In this document: positions 57,528-64,000 of the stretch, in pieces
Position numbering within the stretch: the first letter of the stretch is position 1
How the letters are laid out: each line of letters opens with the position of its first letter
Origin: an uncultured Mogibacterium sp.
GTDB taxonomy: Bacteria; Bacillota; Clostridia; Peptostreptococcales; Anaerovoracaceae
Reading direction: 5' to 3'
Assembly (NCBI RefSeq): GCF_938041965.1
Contig: NZ_CALISE010000017.1
Location: forward strand, 21,498-85,497
Length of the DNA: 64,000 bases
Position numbers and translations under genes: made by a program
The notes under the pieces: model-generated
What the model saw: only the letters and a program-made list of their open reading frames with translations
Databases searched by the model: none
What the model was told of the DNA's origin: nothing

Positions 57528-60500
57528 TTAAAGTCTAACACACCTCTTTATAACGGTCAACGAGGCTAAGGCAACGAACGAAGTTAAAAATAATCCAAGG
57601 TACATATATAGCAGTGAACCATCCCCAGTTCTTGGAATTGTCGGTTGTGTAACTCTGATCGTTTGATCCCGATTATTTATATCCTCATGTGTTGCAACGA
57701 GCTGTCCTTTCTCGTTATACACCTTTTCGTATGCTACGAGCTCCTTGCCAGCGATTTTGGACGTATTAAGTTTAAACGATACTGGTGCTGTACCATTTCC
57801 TTTACTTGTAAAAGTGGTGCTTCCTACTACATCTTTTCCGTCTTCTTCGTAAGGCTTGCCAGTCTTCTTATCCATCAGGACACCTCTTACGGTGTAGCTA
57901 TGTCCCATAATCAGATTCTCGTACTTGACTGTGTCAACAAGCGATACATTCTTTGCCTTTGAAATTATCTTCGCTCCTCCCTTACCAGTCATCTTGGTTC
58001 CAATAGATGGGTAGTAGATGGACTGAGCAGAATCATTGATATCAGCATGCACTGCAATGGGAACGTTTCTATAAGTTAATGTTTCAAATACTACGGTCAC
58101 CTTATCCTGGCGGAGAGTCGAGTCATATCTGAATTCGAGCTCTATTTCTCCGTCTGCGTTCTCCGCTGTAAATTCTTTTTCAGCAGTAATCTCTTTGTCA
58201 TCCTTATCAAGGATAGGTTTATTCTTCTCCTTGTCCATTAGGACTCCTGTCACCTTATACTTTTTGCCGATGATAAGGTTCTTGTACTTAACCTTGTCGA
58301 TGATTTTCTCTTCCTTGCTAGGGGCGCCTGTATTTGTGCCAGACTCAGCTGAATGTGCCTCCGTTTTAATCTCCGGATGACGAAGAGTCTGGTTGTCATC
58401 GTTTATATCGCGGTGATTTGCAATCTCTTTGCCTTTATACTTTAGTGTCTCAAAGACAACAGTGTCCTTTCCAGCTAGCTTAGTAGTATCAAAGGTAAAC
58501 TCAAGCCCTATCTCTCCGTTTGCAACGCTGTCAGAACTCGTCGAATTCTGCGCGGTAACCGTGAACTCTTTCTGAGAAGTAATCCTGCTGCCATTCTGTT
58601 CAAGTGGCTTTCCTGTACTCTTATCCATCAGCACACCTTCGAGAGTATATGTTTCACCTTCATACAAGTTAGAGAAGCTCACAACGTCCTTAACCTTAGT
58701 CTTCGGACCGTACATCGCAATTGAATCCTCTGTCGCAATGTCCATAGCCTTAGTTCCGATTTTAGGGATAGCAGGGTTGTTGACATGCGAAGATGGCTCT
58801 CCTGAGTTGAAATACACGGCCGACCCAGCTCCATCGCCATCGATTTTCTTTGTATATACAGTTTTATCCAGGAGATATCCCGCTGGGGCTTTTGTCTCAC
58901 GGATTGTTACAGTTCCGCGTGGCAGCACAGCATCGCCCTGTTCTGTAACAAAGAGAGGATCGCTGCCCTTTACGATGTTCTTATCTCTGAGCTCTGCAGT
59001 GTATTTACCAGAAGCATCCTTAGTCGTTCTTAGTTTCCATGTGCGAACAACCTTTGCGTTTTCAACAGGTCCAATAGTATCATAATACTTAACTTCAAAT
59101 TCAGCACCAGTCATGTCGCTAGGATTCATGTAACTATCACCACTAGCTTTTTTCTCGAGAAAAATCTTAACAGGCGCAAACACAGGTGAATCATATGACT
59201 GCACTGTGCTCGTAGTTTCAGCCTTGCTCTCCACCTTATAAACAGTCTTGTCTAGCTCATAGCCTACTGGGGCTATCGTCTCCCTTACAGTGTATCGACC
59301 AGGCTTCACTTCCAAAGCTTCGGTTCTACCTTTTTCATCAGTCGTCAGTTTTCCGACTGCCGTTCCTGCTTCATCGTAAACCGTATACACTGCACCAGCT
59401 AGAGAATACGTGCCTTTGCACTCTCCAGCAATCTTGATATTGTTGCCGATGGATTTAACAACTTCAATCTTCCCATATGGTTTAAGCCCCCATGCTAGCA
59501 TCATCTGTGATCCATTAGTTGGATAAGCTAGATATGATTTAAAATTTTCAGGAATTTCGCCCTTGTAGGCCTTCGCATCCTGCATCATACGATTGATTAG
59601 AGGTCTTGAGTTAACTCTTTCATATGCAGGTCTGCCATTAACTCTTCTAGCCGCACATACTAATGCAAAGTAATACTCTTTCTCATCATAGTTGCTCTTC
59701 TGCCACTTATCTATACTGGCAAGGTACGCGAATTTTGCAAACAGAGAATCCGATGCCTGCTTTGTAAGTGTCACGACCTGCCCCACTTCTGCAGTCTTAA
59801 AGTTCTTACCATCTGCACATGCCGCATCATGGATAAGTCTATCGATATTAACCTTGAAAATACTAGCATGATTACGGTTATTATCCTTGTACTGCTTATG
59901 CCATGTTACGGTTCCTCTCGTTGGTTCAGCCTCTGGACTTGCTACCACAGACCTAAACGAGGAAGCCCCTCTAGGAGTTGCTGCCCCTACGCTCATGGTC
60001 ATCCTTCTGCTGACATTATCGTATGATGCAGACTCTGGTATTCGCTCTAAAGTATTAGTATTATGAACACTCCCTCTTCTGCCTTCTTCGTTGTCGAACT
60101 CGCCTTCCATTACAATGTTCGCTTCGGCACTACGTGCTTTACCATCTGACGCGCTATTAGCTGAACCTGCTACGCTTGAACCTTCATTGATATTCACCGC
60201 TTTGATAGTGAAATCCGCATGACCACCTGTCAGCTTAATAATGAATTTCCCTTCACTATTTTTATTTACAAAGCGAGTAGCCGAGTCTCCTTTCATATCC
60301 ACATCGCCGTACATGCTTGCATTCTTTCCACCATCGAGAGCTATAATTTCAAGAATTACGCCTCTATCCAGTTTGTAATTAATCTGGTACTCATCTCCCG
60401 TCCTTGCACTCCGGGCAAAAGTCTCTCCATTTGATAGATTGGTATTATCTGAAGTCCCAGACTTCAAAGCTGAAAGCTTCGCCCCATTTCCAGTTACTTT

Positions 60501-60653
60501 GAGCTGAAGTCTCGCAGCCGTATCAGGCGGAATGATATTTACACTGCCATCAGGAGCTTTACCTGAGCTTAGCGCAAAAGCCTGTGATGTTCCAAGAAGC
60601 ATAACTATACACAGCATCGAGACGATGCAATTATAAATACGTTTAATATTCAT
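57528..60653 (-). CDS. Sortase-anchored surface protein with SpaA/Cna-B and three VaFE repeats
   Basis: 1041 residues. Signal peptide (about 1-27, ending QAFA). An N-terminal region to about 390 with a domain of unclear family. Two Cna-B/SpaA-type domains follow (KPGRYTVRETIAPVGYELDK near 448; PRGTVTIRETKAPAGYLLDK near 575). Three VaFE repeats follow (cores LEGVLMDKSTGKPL, VTGVLMDKEKNKPI, VRGVLMDKKTGKPY, each ending VFETL or AYEKV and DIND or DINN). The anchor is IPRTGD, a membrane helix and KRCVRL. Cna-B and VaFE domains usually form internal isopeptide bonds, making stiff stalks for adhesion. Possibly cotranscribed with the small gene just upstream. Confidence 0.9.
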   Translation of the reverse strand: MNIKRIYNCIVSMLCIVMLLGTSQAFALSSGKAPDGSVNIIPPDTAARLQLKVTGNGAKLSALKSGTSDNTNLSNGETFARSARTGDEYQINYKLDRGVILEIIALDGGKNASMYGDVDMKGDSATRFVNKNSEGKFIIKLTGGHADFTIKAVNINEGSSVAGSANSASDGKARSAEANIVMEGEFDNEEGRRGSVHNTNTLERIPESASYDNVSRRMTMSVGAATPRGASSFRSVVASPEAEPTRGTVTWHKQYKDNNRNHASIFKVNIDRLIHDAACADGKNFKTAEVGQVVTLTKQASDSLFAKFAYLASIDKWQKSNYDEKEYYFALVCAARRVNGRPAYERVNSRPLINRMMQDAKAYKGEIPENFKSYLAYPTNGSQMMLAWGLKPYGKIEVVKSIGNNIKIAGECKGTYSLAGAVYTVYDEAGTAVGKLTTDEKGRTEALEVKPGRYTVRETIAPVGYELDKTVYKVESKAETTSTVQSYDSPVFAPVKIFLEKKASGDSYMNPSDMTGAEFEVKYYDTIGPVENAKVVRTWKLRTTKDASGKYTAELRDKNIVKGSDPLFVTEQGDAVLPRGTVTIRETKAPAGYLLDKTVYTKKIDGDGAGSAVYFNSGEPSSHVNNPAIPKIGTKAMDIATEDSIAMYGPKTKVKDVVSFSNLYEGETYTLEGVLMDKSTGKPLEQNGSRITSQKEFTVTAQNSTSSDSVANGEIGLEFTFDTTKLAGKDTVVFETLKYKGKEIANHRDINDDNQTLRHPEIKTEAHSAESGTNTGAPSKEEKIIDKVKYKNLIIGKKYKVTGVLMDKEKNKPILDKDDKEITAEKEFTAENADGEIELEFRYDSTLRQDKVTVVFETLTYRNVPIAVHADINDSAQSIYYPSIGTKMTGKGGAKIISKAKNVSLVDTVKYENLIMGHSYTVRGVLMDKKTGKPYEEDGKDVVGSTTFTSKGNGTAPVSFKLNTSKIAGKELVAYEKVYNEKGQLVATHEDINNRDQTIRVTQPTIPRTGDGSLLYMYLGLFLTSFVALASLTVIKRCVRL

Positions 60654-60674
60654 TGCTCACCTCAACATCCAGTT

Positions 60675-60941
60675 CTAATTGCCTTCATCTTCTGAAGCTG
60701 GCATATCCTCGAACCTATCAGCAAGAAGCCTAGAGAGTTCCCTAGCCTCATCCTCATGCAAAGTAATCCCTCTGCTCATATGCTCGTGATCAGAATCCCA
60801 GTCACGAATATCGAACTTTGGTGTTCTGTCGTTCCACTGAATTAGATTAAGTTCCTTGCTCCAATTGTTCTTATAGGTAGCCAGTACCCCGATGTGATCC
60901 AAAATCTTGTAAGTTACACTTCTTTCATTGTTAGTTGCCAT
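60675..60941 (-). CDS. YdbC-family (PC4-like) single-stranded DNA-binding protein
   Basis: 88 residues. TYKILDHIGVLATYKNNWSK, then ELNLIQWNDRTPKFDIRDWD and HEHMSRGITLHEDEARELSR match the PC4-like YdbC family, which forms dimers binding ssDNA or RNA. Ribosome site AAGGAG before the ATG. The surface-protein gene follows 21 bases after the stop, so the two may share a transcript. Confidence 0.9.
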   Translation of the reverse strand: MATNNERSVTYKILDHIGVLATYKNNWSKELNLIQWNDRTPKFDIRDWDSDHEHMSRGITLHEDEARELSRLLADRFEDMPASEDEGN

Positions 60942-60994
60942 TCTAAAACTCCTTCCATTTATACACGGTGCTATCGCACCTCACTTTCATGTAA

Positions 60995-61024
60995 ATTATA
61001 TGGTTCCTGTGGAGCTGACAACAA
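60995..61024 (-). promoter_or_regulatory. Promoter of the YdbC-like gene
   Basis: Minus strand TTGTTG (61019-61024), 18-base spacer, TATAAT (60995-61000), start near 60988. The remaining 61025-61150 and 61186-61355 are AT-rich and show no gene. Confidence 0.6.
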
Positions 61025-61150
61025 TGCAAGAAGTACACTATAAGTAGCGAGATTATCCCTTTTATGAGGGTTTTTATAATGCGCTTTAAAGCGACCTAGA
61101 AACATTAGTTTTAATACGGATTTTATGATATGAATTAAAATTTAGAAGCA

Positions 61151-61185
61151 AAAAATTAAAAGGACCTCTGCACGGTAGAGGTCCT
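61151..61185 (-). terminator. Terminator downstream of the carbonic anhydrase gene
   Basis: A 9-bp perfect stem (61161-61169 with 61177-61185), 7-base loop, followed on the minus strand by TTTAATTTTT. It is 170 bases after the stop at 61356. Confidence 0.75.
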
Positions 61186-61355
61186 AAGCGCCCTTTGGCG
61201 GTTTTATATTTAACACACTTATTGTGTCTAAATACTAGCATAAGTATGTCACATAAAGTTCGTTGATGTAATGAAATGCACATTTTATGTTCCGAATGAC
61301 ACAAAAATGTGTTTTTCATGTCATCATTGCTCGATTTTGATTCTTCATAGGCTAT

Positions 61356-61877
61356 CTAATCACGAATTCTATTCATCTCTTTACGAGCTGTCTCCACATA
61401 CGAAGCTGCTTCACCAGCTATACCAGCCCTTTCCTCAGGACCGAGCTCTCTGATTACTTTGGCCGGACGACCCATTATGAGCACGCCATCGGGAAATTCT
61501 TTGCCCTGAGTGACGAGCGACCCCGCTCCGACGATGCATTCACACCCGATTTTTGCATCATCCATTATTATCGATCCCATGCCGATAAGTGTTGAATCGC
61601 CTATAGTACAGCCGTGAATAAGTGACATATGACCTATTGTCACATCAGCTCCTATGTATGTCCCGCCGTTTGTCGCTATATGAATTACAGAGCCATCCTG
61701 GATATTAGTTCTGTCACCGATAACAATATCTTTGCCGCTAGAGCGAAGCACAGAATTGTACCAGATATTCACATCCTTACCAATTTTAATATTCTCAGGT
61801 CCGCTAAGCTGTACACCATCAGCGATGAATACGCTATCATCGTATAACCCAAGCTTTTTTACCTCTCTATTATCCAT
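61356..61877 (-). CDS. Gamma carbonic anhydrase family protein
   Basis: 173 residues. Left-handed beta helix built from hexapeptide turns (IKIGKDVNIWYNSVLRSSGK; IGDRTNIQDGSVIHIATNGG; IGADVTIGHMSLIHGCTIGD) and a C-terminal helix. The three expected zinc histidines are present (VIH near 69, GHMSLIHG near 86 and 91). Known relatives include Cam and YrdA/PaaY-type proteins, many without proven activity. Single gene. Confidence 0.92.
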   Translation of the reverse strand: MDNREVKKLGLYDDSVFIADGVQLSGPENIKIGKDVNIWYNSVLRSSGKDIVIGDRTNIQDGSVIHIATNGGTYIGADVTIGHMSLIHGCTIGDSTLIGMGSIIMDDAKIGCECIVGAGSLVTQGKEFPDGVLIMGRPAKVIRELGPEERAGIAGEAASYVETARKEMNRIRD

Positions 61878-62096
61878 ATTATGTGATGCCTTTCTATTTT
61901 CTTTAGCCTCTGGCCGCAGACTGTTTTCCTTATAAATTATTTCACTACTAAATATACACCTCTTTGCAATATTCTACAAAGTTTGTATTCCAAACTCACC
62001 TCACTGAGTGTACAATTTAGTTAAATAATTAATGTATTGTAAAGCTCGTAGCTTAAGCTAGCAACCAGTAATTAGCTTGTGATGGAGGATAAACCA

Positions 62097-62615
62097 ATGG
62101 GATTGATTGCTAACTACCAATATATCAATGACGCAAACCTCAACGTTCTTATACACCTTGCGAATCTCGATGATGAAGAAGAAGTTTTTGAAACTATTGA
62201 AGATTTAAACGAAGAAGCTGAAATTTTTCTTGATACTGATAAGATGTGGGATGTGATGCACTTCGTTCTAACAGGAGTGAGCACCGATGAGAGGTCTAGT
62301 AATAACCCCCTCAGCGTTGCAGTTATCGGCGTGGACTTATTTGAAGATTTAAGCCAATTCGTCGCATGTGTAAAAAATGACCGTGTCCCTGAAATAATTT
62401 CGGCGCTCGAGGGTTTCGATTATGAAAAGGCTCTTGAAGATTTCAATATGGAAGATTGCGCAAATGCTGGCCTGTATCCAAACATATGGGATAAAGATGA
62501 TGAGGACTTGATCGATGAGCTAATAGAAGAAATCGCTGATTACATCGAAGGACTTCGAGACTTCTATAAGAAGGTACTCGAAGCCGGAGGACATGCACTT
62601 ATTACGATTTATTAA
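62097..62615 (+). CDS. DUF1877 family protein
   Basis: 172 residues from the ATG at 62097 (GGAGG nine bases upstream; an ATG at 62079 lies before that site). MGLIANYQYINDANLNVLIH, then FLDTDKMWDVMHFVLTGVST near 46 and NPLSVAVIGVDLF near 72 match DUF1877 (YfbM-like). Very acidic. The family is common in toxin-immunity gene clusters, though its function is not known. Nine bases before the next gene, so they form a pair. Confidence 0.85.
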   Translation: MGLIANYQYINDANLNVLIHLANLDDEEEVFETIEDLNEEAEIFLDTDKMWDVMHFVLTGVSTDERSSNNPLSVAVIGVDLFEDLSQFVACVKNDRVPEIISALEGFDYEKALEDFNMEDCANAGLYPNIWDKDDEDLIDELIEEIADYIEGLRDFYKKVLEAGGHALITIY

Positions 62616-62624
62616 TGGAGATAT

Positions 62625-63254
62625 ATGACGATTAATTTAGCGGATGCGATTTTGAAAACAGCAGGCTTAAATGAAGCCCTGATGCGAGAATGCGATATAT
62701 TTTTCTGCGATAAGCCTCGAGACACTGAGTATTCGGGGCATGGTGAAGTATATTCGTCTTCGTTTGAAACATTTGCTGTTGACGGAAGCGGCGGAGAATA
62801 TGTAAAGCTTGAAGATGGCAGCATCGGGTATATTAGCAGCGAAGGGAGCGTCGGAAGAGTTGCTGAAAGCATGGAGGATTTACTTCAATTTCTAATTCAC
62901 GCGGGATGCATTTCGGATTTTAGCTGTAAATGCATCTACAAAAGCGACGAGCTGTTATCCGCATTTTGCAGCGGTTACATCGAGAAATCACGCAAGTCAT
63001 ATAATGAGAAAGGTACTGATTTCGACGAAATTAGAGGCGAGATTGCGAAGAAGTTATCGCTTGAGTATGATTCTGGTAAGCTCCCCGAGTACGCGAAGAG
63101 ATTTTACGAAGCTGCCAGCAGAGAGCCACTATTCACCTGCAAGTTCGGAGATGGAGAAGACGAGTTTGTATGTGACGGGATTATTTCGGATATTCTCGGA
63201 CTATGGGTAAACGAGCTAGTGGGTATGACTAGAGACGAGATTCTAAATTATTAA
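62625..63254 (+). CDS. Hypothetical protein, SUKH-like features
   Basis: 209 residues, acidic and soluble. SGGEYVKLEDGSIGYISSEG followed by GRVAESMEDLLQFLIHAGCI has the look of the C-terminal strands and helix of SMI1/KNR4 (SUKH) proteins, but the N-terminal SUKH marks are weak. The C-terminal part (KLPEYAKRFYEAASREPLFT) is unlike anything I recognise. GGAG four bases before the ATG. Paired with the DUF1877 gene upstream. Its stop overlaps the stop region of the convergent SUKH gene by four bases. Confidence 0.6.
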   Translation: MTINLADAILKTAGLNEALMRECDIFFCDKPRDTEYSGHGEVYSSSFETFAVDGSGGEYVKLEDGSIGYISSEGSVGRVAESMEDLLQFLIHAGCISDFSCKCIYKSDELLSAFCSGYIEKSRKSYNEKGTDFDEIRGEIAKKLSLEYDSGKLPEYAKRFYEAASREPLFTCKFGDGEDEFVCDGIISDILGLWVNELVGMTRDEILNY

Positions 63255-63796
63255 CCGTTAGCTCTGTTCTTCAGCTTCTCGACCTTCTTATCCTTACGTT
63301 CCTCTAGCTCAGCGATTTGACCAAGTAAAAAGCTCTCAAAATCGCCTTCAACATCATGCATCTCATAGCCATCGAAAACAATTATCTTGCCTTCTCTATC
63401 GAAACAGAATATCTGCTCACCGTCACCTATTACCGAGAAGAACGGGATGCAGTCAGATAGCCCACTTTCATGGAAAGCCCTTGTATTTGCACGTAAGTCT
63501 AGGTACTCTGGGACTTCGCTTGAGATGCCGTAAACCATGATTCCGCGGCAAAATTCCCAAAATGGTGCAACTTCATACTCCTGTGCCATAGGCCAGATTT
63601 CTTCTCTTACTTCCATGTATAGACCACCAAGCGGAGACATTGTAAACTCTTTGAAATCCTCCGGTAGCTTTATATTGAACTCGCTCTCAAAAGATTCTAT
63701 ATCTTGCTCTGACGGCGTGTCATCTCCACATGCGAAAACCTGATAAGTTTCTTTGTCGTAGTTTCTAAAATAATCGTAAATCTTTTCTATAGACAT
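63251..63796 (-). CDS. SMI1/KNR4 (SUKH) family protein
   Basis: 181 residues. The SUKH opening PSEQDIESFESEFNIKLPED then FKEFTMSPLGGLYMEVREEI and FFSVIGDGEQIFCFDREGKI, ending in a helix DFESFLLGQIAELEERKDKK. Most bacterial members are immunity proteins against polymorphic toxins. No toxin gene is visible within the window. AGGTGAAATATG gives a moderate ribosome site. Convergent with the 62625 gene. Confidence 0.85.
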   Translation of the reverse strand: MSIEKIYDYFRNYDKETYQVFACGDDTPSEQDIESFESEFNIKLPEDFKEFTMSPLGGLYMEVREEIWPMAQEYEVAPFWEFCRGIMVYGISSEVPEYLDLRANTRAFHESGLSDCIPFFSVIGDGEQIFCFDREGKIIVFDGYEMHDVEGDFESFLLGQIAELEERKDKKVEKLKNRANG

Positions 63797-63949
63797 ATTT
63801 CACCTCGTTATACTCCCGACAATTTGCCTGGATACTGATTTCACTAATATATTCATTATACTTTCTGTCACATATTTATTGTAGTGATTCAGTATAAAGA
63901 AATCAATAATATCCAAGTTAGTATGCCAGTTATACAAAGTAAGCAACAT

Positions 63950-63975
63950 AAAAACAGGGGCGCATGCGCCCCTGT
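63950..63975 (-). terminator. Terminator of a minus-strand gene entering from the right
   Basis: A 10-bp perfect stem (63954-63963 with 63966-63975) with TTTTT following on the minus strand. Two possible minus-strand frames end just before it (stops near 63982 and 63978), too short to identify. Confidence 0.75.
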
Positions 63976-64000
63976 CATTAGTTATTTGGTGGTATTCCCT

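Overview
The window reads as a low-to-medium GC anaerobic Gram-positive bacterium of the class Clostridia. The evidence is the gene content: a complete S10-spc-alpha ribosomal operon with zinc-type S14 and L36, dnaX-ebfC-recR behind the SRP RNA, the hydrogenase maturase HydF, rubredoxin and superoxide reductase for an oxygen-poor life, a sortase-anchored surface protein, and AGGAGG ribosome sites throughout. A placement near the Mogibacterium/Eubacterium Family XIII group is only a guess.

Layout. 1-3.6 kb: the front of an ABC transporter gene, tRNA-Gly(CCC), a membrane protein, fumarase (fumC) and a 190-nt structured RNA that best fits 6S RNA. 3.66-9.31 kb: an AT-rich accessory island between two 22-bp imperfect direct repeats, one of them on the 3' end of comF. 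It holds a BcgI-like restriction-modification system (fused nuclease-methylase, a two-TRD specificity subunit and a third TRD frame), its HTH regulator with a palindromic operator, a KilA-N protein, a stub of an IS30-type transposase and a decayed gene. The specificity gene and the third TRD meet at a (TA)7 repeat. Losing one TA unit fuses them in frame, so this looks like a phase-variable specificity switch.

9.3-16.1 kb: comF, recD2, yhaM, then divergent hydF-nadE. 16.2-20.3 kb: a four-gene exporter-type operon (beta-propeller protein, two FtsX-type permeases, ATPase) with a G10 tract upstream of its promoter. 20.3-25.2 kb: yerC-hisC with an operator-like palindrome in the promoter, a DUF134-NifX-type fusion, rubredoxin, a DUF1461 membrane protein, and a small operon of a 49-residue secreted peptide followed by two duplicated membrane-anchored proteins. 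25.3-25.6 kb: two tandem 140-150-nt structured elements whose stems differ by compensating changes. 25.6-29.5 kb: an MBOAT/DHHW/DUF4358/SGNH set that probably acetylates a surface polymer.

29.6-39.1 kb: housekeeping genes (ThrE halves, inorganic diphosphatase, cyclophilin, DUF445, tcdA, mutM, recR-ebfC-dnaX, SRP RNA). 39.2-54.8 kb: the ribosomal protein operon on the minus strand, rpsJ to rplQ, including secY, adk, map, infA and rpoA, with a promoter and a possible attenuator ahead of rpsJ. 55.2-64 kb: superoxide reductase, HIT protein, mtaB, a VaFE/SpaA surface protein, a YdbC-type ssDNA-binding protein, gamma carbonic anhydrase, and a closing group of DUF1877 and SUKH-type proteins that resemble immunity genes.
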